DNA from: Pseudocolwellia sp048296855
GTDB lineage: Bacteria; Pseudomonadota; Gammaproteobacteria; Enterobacterales; Alteromonadaceae
Assembly: GCA_048296855.1 (NCBI GenBank)
Contig: CP182631.1
Direction: 5' to 3' (one strand)
DNA: 64,000 nucleotides
Part shown: in pieces, positions 26,048 to 33,985 of the stretch
Numbering within the stretch: position 1 is the stretch's first letter
Layout: every line of letters starts with the position of its first letter
Translations under genes and position numbers: made by a program
Notes under the pieces: model-generated
Databases searched by the model: none
The model's input: the letters and a program-made list of their open reading frames with translations, nothing else
What the model was told of the DNA's origin: nothing

Positions 26048-28795
26048 TTAGCGGTTAGTTAACCTGAGTTTTTTTACTACTTTTGCAATACATGTTTCTT
26101 TATCTACTACCCATAACCCGTAGCTAATAGGTAAGACTTCAACACCCGCACGTTTAAATAATTTGTAGGTGTTTAATTCAAAAAAGTCTGCCCATGGGCC
26201 AGGAAAACCGATCAGGTCTATGGCTAAGTATTGCTCCTTATATCGACACAGAATATCTACGTCTGTTCCTGCAATTGTGTAACCTGCCCACGTTTCAATA
26301 TTTAATGTCGCTAATTCAGATATTACACTTTGCTGAAACTCGTCAAGTTGAGATGATACTGAATGGCTAGCTTCAAATTCGCTAATAGAGCCTAAGTATC
26401 TACGTAGTAAGTTGTGTTCAGGCAATTGAGTTTCATCTATCGATAGAAATAATATTTGCTTTTGCCTTGCCCGTGTAATGGTAACGTTGAAAACATCTGC
26501 TTTGTTTAAATATACCGCTGCGCGTTTTGAATTGTTATCGACAGAAAAAGAGATAAGCATAATGTCTCTTTCTTCTCCTTGAAAACCATAAGGCGTTGCG
26601 GCACGAATTTTATGTTTAATAATTTCAGCTTGGCTAAAGTTGACTTCAATTTCTTTGGCTAGGTGTTCTGCTTGATGCCTAAAGGGCGAGATAACGCCGA
26701 TGCTATGGTCAATCCCAACATGTGTGTCTGCTTCTATTTGGTCTTTAATCGTCTGTATTACATGTTCAGTTTCTAGATGATTAACACCTGCTTTATCTCT
26801 AACGCCATTGACTCTTTGTAAATGAAGATGACCACTACTTGTGCAGGGGCGGTGTTGCATAACCTTTAACTTATTTTGATAAAAGTGTTGGTTACTAAAA
26901 TGAATAAGCTCAGGTTTACTTCTAAAGTGTTCATCTAAAAAAGCTAACTGTTGATGGCTGGAGAGTGCAGTTAAGGCTAAATCTAAAATTGAATTATCAC
27001 GATAACTTACAACGCCTTCACTATCAGGTTTGAGATCGTTTTTAATCGTTATTTGGGCTTCTTTGCTTTTAGCCAAGAACGAGTAATGCCTTAGCTGTTT
27101 GGTATCTCCAACCACCATCGCCCTTTTTGCGCGATAAAGTGCAGGTAAACAACTGCTGATATTGCATTGTGTTGCTTCATCGATAATAACTAAATCGAAC
27201 ATTTCTGCTTTTAAAGGCAACACTCTGTAAAGTGTATTCAAACTAACAAGCCAAACCGGAAAGGCAGAAAGCAATGAGGAATATTCAATATCGTCAAAAA
27301 GCTCAAATTGCCTTTTAGATGTTCGACTACGGATTGCTTTATTAAAGGCTTGTAGCGATGATCTTTGTTTTTCGACTAAGGTTTTTAAATTTCTATTTTT
27401 TAAGGCACTTAAATAACCGGCTGCAAGCTTTTCTCGCTGAATGTGCTTTGTATTTATTTCATTTAAAGAAACCCACTCTTTGGTGAGTTTTTTAATGCCA
27501 CTTTGCGCTAAAGCTAAATATAAGCGCGTTAACCATTGTGCATCTCTTTGTTGTAGCCCTTTTAATCTTTGCCCTCTTACAATGGCTTTCTGACAAAATT
27601 TAACAAAGCGTTTTTCTAATACATTTAATGCGTTATTGATCGTTTTTAATTCTAATTCGCAAGTATCAGGTGCTTTGCTTAACTCTTCTGAAAAATACCC
27701 TGCTAAAAGATTTTCAATGTAAGTTTTTAACTTTTTAATAAACGCTTTTTGTCCTGCTCTAATTGATACGTCACTTAAACCAAAGTTATCGCCTAACTTT
27801 TCAGCGATCACATCTAAAGCGGCATCGTTATTAGCAACGATAAGTACAGATTCACCGCGTGCCATATGCTCTGCGGCAATGGCGGCTATTGTATAGCTTT
27901 TGCCCGTACCTGGAGGCCCAGAAGCACAACCTAAGTTAGCGTTTGCGGCAATTGATATGATTTTTTTCTGTGGTGTTGACAGCAAACCTGGTAGGTAATC
28001 ATATTTTAGAGGTTTGATTGCTTGTGAGTTGTTGGTTGCCTTTTGTGAAGGCAACAACAGCTCTGATAACGGTGGAGATAGGTTGTCAGATTCAATGATC
28101 TCTTCCAATTCATGAAGAACTCCACGACTACTTGTCGACCTTTCAACAAAAACCAACATGGATGCAGGAAGCAAGGTGGGTGTTTTTCTTTTTAGTGCTT
28201 TTTTAATTTCGTTTGAGTTAACAAGGTTAGGAAAATTAAGTAACTCAAGTAAGTTTAATTCTATGGGGCTATCTTTGAGCCACGAAACCCACGTAGATGT
28301 AGATTGAATGTTGGTGTTATCTTCTAAGTCAGGCCTGCCATCACTTTCAGGCATTAATAATTGCGTTAACGATTCATTTATTTCAGGCGTTTGATTGTTA
28401 ACAGAAAAGTAGTAATTGTTCTCATCTTTTTCGATTACAGCTTCATTAAACAAAATGGGTGTAACCACCTCTTTTATTTCGCCTTTAATCTCCAACTTAC
28501 CAACTAAAATAAAGCTCGCGTAAAGTAATACACGCTCGCGTTGATATACTTCAACATGCTTCATCATTTGTTCTGCAAAGTTTTCAGGAATAGGCATTCG
28601 GGGAAGAAAACCAGAGCCTAAATCATCTTGCCCTTCTAAAATAAGACAGTCATCTTTTTTAAGTTTACTTAGGTTCCATAAATTCAGATCTGCACTGTCT
28701 TCTTTGTAGCAATCTCGGTAGTAGGAAAGGATATTTTGGATCGACACGGTTAACTTTGCCCTGACTGAATAAATTGATTTATCACTAAGGCACAT
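26048..28795 (-). CDS. Large SF1 helicase (Upf1/DNA2-like) with C-terminal nuclease-like domain
   Basis: A 915-residue protein. An N-terminal ~275-residue region of unknown fold precedes Walker A GPPGTGKS (residues 293-300), motif II IIDEATQC, motif III GDTKQLRHYS, and the helicase second domain (EHFRSKPELI, GFQGEERD, VTITRARQK). A final ~110 residues (TDVDILCR, then LAIDLIGFPG) look like a degenerate PD-(D/E)XK fold as in REase_MTES_1575-type tails. Such helicase-nuclease fusions are common in defence islands. The ATG lies 46 bases inside the preceding hydrolase gene; a GTG at 28747, right after that gene's stop, is an alternative start. Confidence 0.85.
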   Translation of the reverse strand: MCLSDKSIYSVRAKLTVSIQNILSYYRDCYKEDSADLNLWNLSKLKKDDCLILEGQDDLGSGFLPRMPIPENFAEQMMKHVEVYQRERVLLYASFILVGKLEIKGEIKEVVTPILFNEAVIEKDENNYYFSVNNQTPEINESLTQLLMPESDGRPDLEDNTNIQSTSTWVSWLKDSPIELNLLELLNFPNLVNSNEIKKALKRKTPTLLPASMLVFVERSTSSRGVLHELEEIIESDNLSPPLSELLLPSQKATNNSQAIKPLKYDYLPGLLSTPQKKIISIAANANLGCASGPPGTGKSYTIAAIAAEHMARGESVLIVANNDAALDVIAEKLGDNFGLSDVSIRAGQKAFIKKLKTYIENLLAGYFSEELSKAPDTCELELKTINNALNVLEKRFVKFCQKAIVRGQRLKGLQQRDAQWLTRLYLALAQSGIKKLTKEWVSLNEINTKHIQREKLAAGYLSALKNRNLKTLVEKQRSSLQAFNKAIRSRTSKRQFELFDDIEYSSLLSAFPVWLVSLNTLYRVLPLKAEMFDLVIIDEATQCNISSCLPALYRAKRAMVVGDTKQLRHYSFLAKSKEAQITIKNDLKPDSEGVVSYRDNSILDLALTALSSHQQLAFLDEHFRSKPELIHFSNQHFYQNKLKVMQHRPCTSSGHLHLQRVNGVRDKAGVNHLETEHVIQTIKDQIEADTHVGIDHSIGVISPFRHQAEHLAKEIEVNFSQAEIIKHKIRAATPYGFQGEERDIMLISFSVDNNSKRAAVYLNKADVFNVTITRARQKQILFLSIDETQLPEHNLLRRYLGSISEFEASHSVSSQLDEFQQSVISELATLNIETWAGYTIAGTDVDILCRYKEQYLAIDLIGFPGPWADFFELNTYKLFKRAGVEVLPISYGLWVVDKETCIAKVVKKLRLTNR

Positions 28796-29478
28796 TCTTT
28801 AGGTTTTGTTTGTATCACAAAGTGAGGTCCTTCTATTTTTTTAAATTCAATATGTTTAAAAACTTTAGAAAATTCATGACTTTTATTAGAAGATATGAGC
28901 TTATCTGAATGCGCTTGAATATACATGGTTGGAAGTTCAAAAGTTACCTGCGGAAGAACCTGTTTGCTCATAACCTTTAATCTATTTTTAATAATTTCAT
29001 CTGGAATGGATTTAATCACTTTTACGAATTTAGATAAAAGCGCTTTTGAAGCTCCTGTTCCAAAGAAGAGTAATTTATAAAAAACAATTGATATGGATGA
29101 AGAAGCAAAAGCTTTAATAGGTAACCTTTTAGTTATGGGTAATAAGTATTTATTAGGAGAACTTAGAAAGCTAGCTACAAACACCACTCCTTTTATATGT
29201 GTTAATTCAAGCTTAAGGAGTTCAGGAACAATACCTCCAGAAAATGACTCAGCAAGCAAAATGTAATCTTGTTGCGGTAATTGTTTGCGAATGACTTGAG
29301 CTAACGAAGCATGATCTTGAGGACCATGGTTTGGCAATGGAATAACTAAATAATCACCATCAAGATGAGATAGAAAGTCTGTAAATAATTCTCCTGTACC
29401 ATCCATACCTGGTAATAACACTAATGTAGAAATAACGACTTTCCTTGCTAGATATAAACAATAAACACTTGTTAACAA
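28750..29478 (-). CDS. Alpha/beta hydrolase
   Basis: A 242-residue alpha/beta-hydrolase-fold protein. The oxyanion region is LVLLPGMDGTGE, the nucleophile elbow LAESFSGG carries the serine, an Asp lies in the IQAHSDKLI region, and the late histidine is in GPHFVIQTKP. The arrangement suits an esterase or lipase-like enzyme of unknown substrate. It precedes and overlaps the helicase gene, so the two are likely co-transcribed, though a functional tie is not obvious. The N-terminal ~14 residues may be superfluous; the fold begins at VVISTLVLL. Confidence 0.8.
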   Translation of the reverse strand: MLTSVYCLYLARKVVISTLVLLPGMDGTGELFTDFLSHLDGDYLVIPLPNHGPQDHASLAQVIRKQLPQQDYILLAESFSGGIVPELLKLELTHIKGVVFVASFLSSPNKYLLPITKRLPIKAFASSSISIVFYKLLFFGTGASKALLSKFVKVIKSIPDEIIKNRLKVMSKQVLPQVTFELPTMYIQAHSDKLISSNKSHEFSKVFKHIEFKKIEGPHFVIQTKPKECALVINQFIQSGQS

Positions 29479-29587
29479 ACTATATTATAGGTAAGTAAAA
29501 AAAGCCATTGATGTAATAGTTAGAACGATAGTTGGAATAAATAACAAGAGGTCGCGCTAAAACAGTTATGTGCTCTTTATCAAAATT

Positions 29588-29625
29588 TAGACGAAAAAAA
29601 ACCGCGAATAAATAAGCGGTTTTTT
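29588..29625 (-). terminator. Terminator, TAGACG family member 4
   Basis: The same 38-base hairpin as at 24531, including the loop GAATAAATA. It lies downstream of the minus-strand SEC-C gene. On its right it continues as TTTTTAGCATGTGGCGG (29621-29637), the same junction seen at the 3' end of tRNA-Ser. Confidence 0.85.
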
Positions 29626-29687
29626 AGCATGTGGCGGAGCTAACTGAATAAGTGATTAAGCTGAATTAACTGTTTCAACTTACTGCT

Positions 29688-30623
29688 TTATTGTAAACAA
29701 CACTTTTTGAATTTCTTACCACTGCCACATGGACAAGGATCATTACGGCCCACTGTAGCTAAAGAGCTAACAGGAACACTGTTTTTTAGAATGATATTTT
29801 CGTCGTACAGGATATTATCTAATAAACCGCCTTTCTCCATTAACGAATCAAAGCCATCAAGTTCTTCATCTTCTGGTTCGTTAGCAATCCAAGTATTTAG
29901 GGTATCAACAACATTAAAGTTTGTTTGAATTATGCCAGATTCAATGAGCTTGTGTGAGCTGTCGCTATTCCATGCCTTTACTTCACTTTGTTTAAATCGG
30001 TCTTCATCGAATAGGTCTTTGTCACATAATTCGTTAAATTGGCTTTTAAAACTATCGAGTTGATATTTAATACAATAGTCTGCTAATGCACTTATTAAAA
30101 AGCTATTGATTGAACTTGGTAAAGCCAAAAATCCAGCTAGCCATTGAGTTATATGATCTTCTAGTTCAATTTTATCAATAACACCTGCTTCGTATTGAGC
30201 AAATACCGCTTCAATAGCTGATGCTTTGCAATACATGGCTTGATGACTACCCGTAATATAATTACATAAGGCTTGTGTATTACCGTCGGCGACATTATAA
30301 AATAACGTAGATGTTACCTCGGTGAGTGCGTCATCAAATATGGTATCAATGGGAGTTGCCAATGAATCGCTGCGAGCAAATAACTGTAAACACTTTTCTA
30401 ACGCTGGTGAGTATTTTAATTCTGCTAATAGTAATGTTCCAAAAAATAAAATAGCTTCTTGTTCATTTGTTAACGATGTATCGTCTGCGCTAAATTGATC
30501 TATCAGCCGTTCTAATTCAGGGTAAAATGCAGACCAATTTTCTTTCGCTGCTTCTATACCGGCAATAGTTAATTTGTTGTCGTTTGTATTACTTATTGCC
30601 AATAAAATTTGTTCTACGTTCAT
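29688..30623 (-). CDS. DUF1186 and SEC-C motif protein
   Basis: A 311-residue cytoplasmic protein, mostly helical and acidic. The C-terminal SEC-C zinc motif is GRNDPCPCGSGKKFKKCC, as in SecA, with C-x-C and C-C ligands. The N-terminal part matches the DUF1186-like helical repeat (YPELERLIDQ, AILFFGTLLLAELK, FARSDS). Function unknown; the zinc tail often mediates binding to ribosome or protein partners. It is a single gene with its own terminator, between the accessory helicase and tRNA-Ser. Confidence 0.85.
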   Translation of the reverse strand: MNVEQILLAISNTNDNKLTIAGIEAAKENWSAFYPELERLIDQFSADDTSLTNEQEAILFFGTLLLAELKYSPALEKCLQLFARSDSLATPIDTIFDDALTEVTSTLFYNVADGNTQALCNYITGSHQAMYCKASAIEAVFAQYEAGVIDKIELEDHITQWLAGFLALPSSINSFLISALADYCIKYQLDSFKSQFNELCDKDLFDEDRFKQSEVKAWNSDSSHKLIESGIIQTNFNVVDTLNTWIANEPEDEELDGFDSLMEKGGLLDNILYDENIILKNSVPVSSLATVGRNDPCPCGSGKKFKKCCLQ

Positions 30624-30823
30624 TTAAAGTTCCGCGTTAACTAATCAATTCTGAGTGCATATACTGAAGTTCGTATACTAACATTTCTTATTCTTGTTAA
30701 CATTTAAATAGATAAGTTAACCAAATAAGTTACTCACTTTAAATCACCAGCCTGTTTTTTCGTCATAAAACAAACGATTAATAGATCATTGAGATCAGTT
30801 ACAAGTCAAATTTAGGATACATT

Positions 30824-30843
30824 ATGTCAAACATATTTGACAT
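30824..30843. promoter_or_regulatory. Operator 1: ATGTCAAA-N4-TTTGACAT
   Basis: A perfect 8 bp inverted repeat with a 4-base spacer, 69 bases before the membrane-protein start. The related site at 30872 suggests a pair of binding sites for the XRE regulator encoded downstream. Confidence 0.7.
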
Positions 30844-30871
30844 CACTTAAAAGTAAAATTAACATTACACC

Positions 30872-30891
30872 ATGTCAAATATTTTTAACAC
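30872..30891. promoter_or_regulatory. Operator 2: ATGTCAAA-N4-TTTAACAC
   Basis: The same left half as operator 1, with two mismatches in the right half. It lies 48 bases downstream of operator 1 and just before the ribosome binding site region of the membrane-protein gene. Confidence 0.6.
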
Positions 30892-30911
30892 CACATAATA
30901 AGGAGTGAGAG

Positions 30912-31373
30912 ATGTCATTTGTTCATAAAAGTGTTTGGGTGCAATTTTTAATTACTGTATTTATTGCATATTACTACGGTAGTGAGTTTGTTCATTTATT
31001 TTCAACAGAGCAACTTAATGATGATAACTTTACCTCATTACTATTTTCTACGGTTATCAAGCTCGTTATCCTGAATATCGTTGTACATACCATAGTGGCA
31101 GTGTTGAGTAACAAAAACGAAGTCGAGCAAGAAAGTGATGAACGAGATGTATTGATTAGTTTAAAAGGAGGGAACGCCGCCTACAACATGCTGAGTGCTT
31201 GGGTCGTATTCATAATAGTTAGCTTATGGGCAACATCATTAGGAAAAGGTCTTTACCATTTTGATACATTGAGTGGAGAATACAACATCTTGAATATATT
31301 ACTTGTAGGCTTTCTTGTTGTAGAAATAATAAAATTTTCTTATCAGTTATTTCACTATCATAAGGGCGTGTAA
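30912..31373 (+). CDS. Four-helix inner-membrane protein paired with XRE regulator
   Basis: A 153-residue protein with four predicted transmembrane segments (about residues 8-25, 43-65, 96-115 and 128-145). After helix 2 comes the cytoplasmic stretch EVEQESDERDVLISLKGG. Strong AAGGAG ribosome binding site. Two bases separate its stop from the small XRE gene, a common pairing in which the membrane protein may sense a signal or sequester the regulator. No family name beyond an uncharacterised membrane protein can be given. Confidence 0.82.
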   Translation: MSFVHKSVWVQFLITVFIAYYYGSEFVHLFSTEQLNDDNFTSLLFSTVIKLVILNIVVHTIVAVLSNKNEVEQESDERDVLISLKGGNAAYNMLSAWVVFIIVSLWATSLGKGLYHFDTLSGEYNILNILLVGFLVVEIIKFSYQLFHYHKGV

Positions 31374-31375
31374 TT

Positions 31376-31597
31376 ATGCCTAAAGTATTAACTAATAATG
31401 TTCGAGTTTTACGCTTTCATCGCAATGAGATGACACAGCAAGATTTAGCCAAAATGGTTAGTGTCTCTAGGCAAACTATTGTAGCAATAGAAAAAGGCAA
31501 ATACTCACCATCGTTAGAAGTTGCCTTTAAAATTGCTGATGTATTTGGTGTATCTATTGCAGAGGTATTTAGTTATCAAGAACAAGTTGATAACTAA
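31376..31597 (+). CDS. Small XRE-family transcriptional regulator
   Basis: A 73-residue protein consisting almost entirely of one Cro/C1-type helix-turn-helix: MTQQDLAKMVSVSRQTIVAI followed by EKGKYSPSLEVAFKIADVFG. It belongs to the short YgzD/YozG-like group without an effector domain. It is co-transcribed with the membrane protein before it and probably represses that operon through the two ATGTCAAA palindromes at 30824 and 30872. Confidence 0.92.
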   Translation: MPKVLTNNVRVLRFHRNEMTQQDLAKMVSVSRQTIVAIEKGKYSPSLEVAFKIADVFGVSIAEVFSYQEQVDN

Positions 31598-31640
31598 TGT
31601 TTGATTTTAAATTGCTACTGATTGAGGAATATTAGCACCA

Positions 31641-31679
31641 TGATTTGAACTCTAAATCAGGTTTAGCGCTACAAACCCT
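31641..31679 (-). repeat. tRNA-Ser fragment 2 (degenerate)
   Basis: TGATTTGAACTCTA matches the T-arm of tRNA-Ser on this strand and is followed by AGGTTTAGCGCTACAAACCCT, the variable-arm side shared with the fragment at 31744. The acceptor end is already lost. Confidence 0.6.
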
Positions 31680-31699
31680 CTATTCTAAACATCAAACTC

Positions 31700-31737
31700 T
31701 AGACGAAAAAAAACCGCTAAATAATTAGCGGTTTCTT
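31700..31737 (-). terminator. Terminator, TAGACG family member 5
   Basis: The stem AAACCGCTAA (31711-31720) / TTAGCGGTTT (31725-31734), preceded by TAGACG. It stands directly downstream, on the minus strand, of the tRNA-Ser fragment at 31744, exactly where a tRNA terminator would be. Confidence 0.85.
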
Positions 31738-31743
31738 AGAATG

Positions 31744-31797
31744 TGGCGGTGAGATAGAGATTTGAACTCTACAGCAGGTTTAGCGCTACAAACCCTT
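31744..31797 (-). repeat. tRNA-Ser fragment 1 (3' end only)
   Basis: The first 28 bases (TGGCGGTGAGATAGAG through GAACTCTA) are identical to the 3' acceptor and T-arm, with CCA, of the intact tRNA-Ser at 31856. The variable-arm part differs, and the 5' two thirds of the tRNA are missing. It cannot be a functional tRNA. Confidence 0.8.
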
Positions 31798-31820
31798 TTG
31801 TTTTACTAAACACTAAATAG

Positions 31821-31849
31821 CAAAAAGCCGCTACAAGTAGCGGCTTTTT
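31821..31849 (-). terminator. tRNA-Ser terminator
   Basis: A 13 bp perfect stem AAAAAGCCGCTAC/GTAGCGGCTTTTT, six bases downstream of the tRNA 3' end on the minus strand. Confidence 0.88.
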
Positions 31850-31855
31850 AGAATG

Positions 31856-31946
31856 TGGCGGTGAGATAGAGATTTGAACTCTAGAAGGGCTACAAACCCT
31901 TGCCGGTTTTCAAGACCGGTGCTTTCGACCACTCAGCCATCTCACC
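31856..31946 (-). tRNA. tRNA-Ser (anticodon UGA)
   Basis: 91 bases on the minus strand. The acceptor stem GGTGAGA pairs with TCTCACC, the discriminator is G and CCA is encoded. The anticodon stem CCGGT/ACCGG encloses the loop CTTGAAA with anticodon TGA. A long variable arm (class II tRNA) and the T-arm AGAGTTCAAATCTCT follow. It is intact and has its own terminator. Two 3'-end fragments of tRNA-Ser type lie just downstream. Confidence 0.96.
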
Positions 31947-32092
31947 TGAATGTAATAAAGCAAGTGCTTGCCTTAAGACGAGGCGAATATTAAAGTGTGG
32001 AAAATAACTTGTAAAGTATTTATTTACATTAAGTGTTTGTTTGCTGAGTAATTAGTCAGTTTGCTTTCTATTTATACGTTAAAAGAGAAATT

Positions 32093-32689
32093 ATGCCTGA
32101 AAATATGAAGTGTCGTTGTCCTTGGTTAGATGTTACCAAACCTGATTATGTAAAATATCATGATGAAGAATGGGGTGTTCCTGTGGTTGACGACCAAACC
32201 TTGTTTGAATATTTAACTTTAGAATCAGCACAAGCGGGTTTAAGTTGGTACACCATTTTAGTTAGACGTGATGGTTATAAAGCGGCATTTAATCATTTTA
32301 ATGTTGAAGAAGTGGCTCTGTTTGATGAAAACAAAGTTAACGAGCTTTTGCTTAACGATAAAATTATTCGCCACAGGGGTAAAATAGAAGCTACGATAAA
32401 TAACGCTAAGTGTTTCATTTTAATTCAACAGGAGTTTGGTTCGTTTAGTGAATACTTATGGCGCTTTGTTAATAACCGCACCATTGTGAATAGCTGGCAA
32501 AATAAGAACGACTACCCTGCTACGACTCAAGAGTCTGACGCGCTAAGTAAAGACTTAAAGAAACGAGGATTTAAGTTTTTAGGTTCAACCACTTGTTATG
32601 CTTTTATGCAGGCGTGTGGCATGGTGAATGATCACAGTGTTGATTGTTACAAACGGACACAAATAATTAATGAATATCAACAAGGTTAG
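32093..32689 (+). CDS. tag: DNA-3-methyladenine glycosylase I
   Basis: A 198-residue base-excision repair enzyme that removes 3-methyladenine from alkylated DNA. The zinc ligands are the N-terminal Cys of CRCPW, the His of YHDEEWG, and the late NDHSVDCY. The substrate-pocket signature ESAQAGLSWYTIL is intact. The length equals E. coli Tag. Starts at codon 1 or 5 are both possible; a weak AGAGAAA favours the first. Single gene. Confidence 0.96.
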   Translation: MPENMKCRCPWLDVTKPDYVKYHDEEWGVPVVDDQTLFEYLTLESAQAGLSWYTILVRRDGYKAAFNHFNVEEVALFDENKVNELLLNDKIIRHRGKIEATINNAKCFILIQQEFGSFSEYLWRFVNNRTIVNSWQNKNDYPATTQESDALSKDLKKRGFKFLGSTTCYAFMQACGMVNDHSVDCYKRTQIINEYQQG

Positions 32690-32821
32690 TCATAGCAATT
32701 TGAAAAAACCCGTGCCATAATATGTCACAATGGTTTATCGAAGATAAGTAGTAAAAATACTTGAACTTCATTAGTATGACCATATCTAAGAAGTATAACT
32801 ACGTTTTTAAAGGAAAACAGT

Positions 32822-33487
32822 ATGCAATCAAATATTAGTTTAAATGCAACTAAAAGCTCTGCAATTGAAATTAATAAAGTATTAAAAAATACTTATATGT
32901 TGTTATCAATGACATTAGCATTTAGTGCAGTAACTGCTGGTATCTCTATGTCTATGGGCTTACCTCATGGAGCTGCTTTAATCATGACATTAGTTGCTTT
33001 TGGTTTGTTATTTGTTGTTAACAAAAAAGCTGACCAAGCAAGTGGTATTTATTGGATTTTTGCTTTCACTGGTTTAATGGGAGCTTCTTTAGGCCCAATG
33101 CTTAACCACTACGCAGCTCTACCAGGCGGACCTTCTTTAATTATGCAAGCGTTAGGCGGAACAGCATTAATATTTTTCGCTTTATCAGGTTATGCATTAA
33201 CAAGTAAGAAAGACTTCTCATTTATGGGTGGTTTTTTGATGGTTGGTCTTATCGTTGCTCTTGTAGCGGGTATTGCTAACATCTTCTTTCAAATTCCTGC
33301 GCTTTCTTTAGCTGTAAGTGCTGCTGTTATTATGATTATGTCTGGCTTAATTTTATTTGATACAAGCCGTATTATTCACGGTGGCGAAACTAACTACATT
33401 AGAGCTACAGTGTCTTTATACTTAAATATTTATAATATTTTTGTTCACCTACTTAGCCTTTTAGGTGTTTTTGGTGGTGATGATTAA
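32822..33487 (+). CDS. yccA: Bax inhibitor-1 family protein, YccA type
   Basis: A 221-residue inner-membrane protein with seven predicted transmembrane helices and the BI-1 signature near the end (LILFDTSRIIHGGETNYI, followed by the helix YLNIYNIFVHLLSLLGVF). E. coli YccA is a substrate and modulator of the FtsH protease. The AAGGAAAA ribosome binding site is strong. A GC-rich terminator follows. It is adjacent to tusDCBE, as in several gammaproteobacteria. Confidence 0.93.
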   Translation: MQSNISLNATKSSAIEINKVLKNTYMLLSMTLAFSAVTAGISMSMGLPHGAALIMTLVAFGLLFVVNKKADQASGIYWIFAFTGLMGASLGPMLNHYAALPGGPSLIMQALGGTALIFFALSGYALTSKKDFSFMGGFLMVGLIVALVAGIANIFFQIPALSLAVSAAVIMIMSGLILFDTSRIIHGGETNYIRATVSLYLNIYNIFVHLLSLLGVFGGDD

Positions 33488-33522
33488 TAATCATTAATTT
33501 AAAGTGATTATCGGTTTATAAT

Positions 33523-33551
33523 AAAAGCCTCGCAATGCGAGGCTTTTTTTT
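33523..33551 (+). terminator. Terminator after the YccA-type gene
   Basis: AAAGCCTCGC/GCGAGGCTTT stem with an eight-T tail. Confidence 0.9.
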
Positions 33552-33595
33552 ACTTTGTTATTTACGTTTAGCTTTTTAAACTCTTGGAATTATTC

Positions 33596-33985
33596 GTGCA
33601 AACTCTATCAGTTGTTATTACCACCCCGCCCTGTAGCTATTTAACGATTACAGCTATTGATTATATTAACCATGCAATTAAAGCCGGTGTTGATATTGTG
33701 GGTGTGTTTTTTTATCAAGACGGTGTGTTAAACGCGAGTGCGAATATAGCGATTGCGAACGACGAATATCAAACACATAAACATTGGCAAAAGTTAAATA
33801 CAGAGCACGGTGTTAATTTACATGTGTGTATTACGGCTTGTGAAAAAAGAGGCTTAAGCGACGATATTGGCGATACGGTTAACACAGAGGTTACGCACAG
33901 TAATATTAGTCAATACTTTACGGTTTCTGGCCTTGGTGAGTTGGTTGAGTTAACGGCTAAGTCTGAAAAAATGGTGCAATTTTAA
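33596..33985 (+). CDS. tusD: tRNA 2-thiouridine synthesis sulfurtransferase TusD
   Basis: A 129-residue subunit of the TusBCD heterohexamer, which relays persulfide sulfur from TusA to TusE for 2-thiolation of wobble uridine (with MnmA). The active cysteine lies in HVCITACEKRG, matching E. coli Cys78. The block VFFYQDGVLNASANI is conserved. I choose GTG 33596, whose product starts like E. coli TusD; a TTG 12 bases upstream is less likely. Its stop overlaps the tusC start (TAATG). Confidence 0.95.
   Translation: MQTLSVVITTPPCSYLTITAIDYINHAIKAGVDIVGVFFYQDGVLNASANIAIANDEYQTHKHWQKLNTEHGVNLHVCITACEKRGLSDDIGDTVNTEVTHSNISQYFTVSGLGELVELTAKSEKMVQF

Noticed and set aside
21900..31700. Prophage or intact integrative element
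   Set aside because: No integrase, phage structural, lysis or conjugation genes occur. Only scars at tRNA-Ser and repeat structures remain.
21863..31737. Repeated hairpins as integron attC sites separating gene cassettes
   Set aside because: The elements have perfect short stems with a U-run and no GTTRRRY/RYYYAAC core sites or imperfect attC-style pairing. They behave like terminators, and no integron integrase is present.
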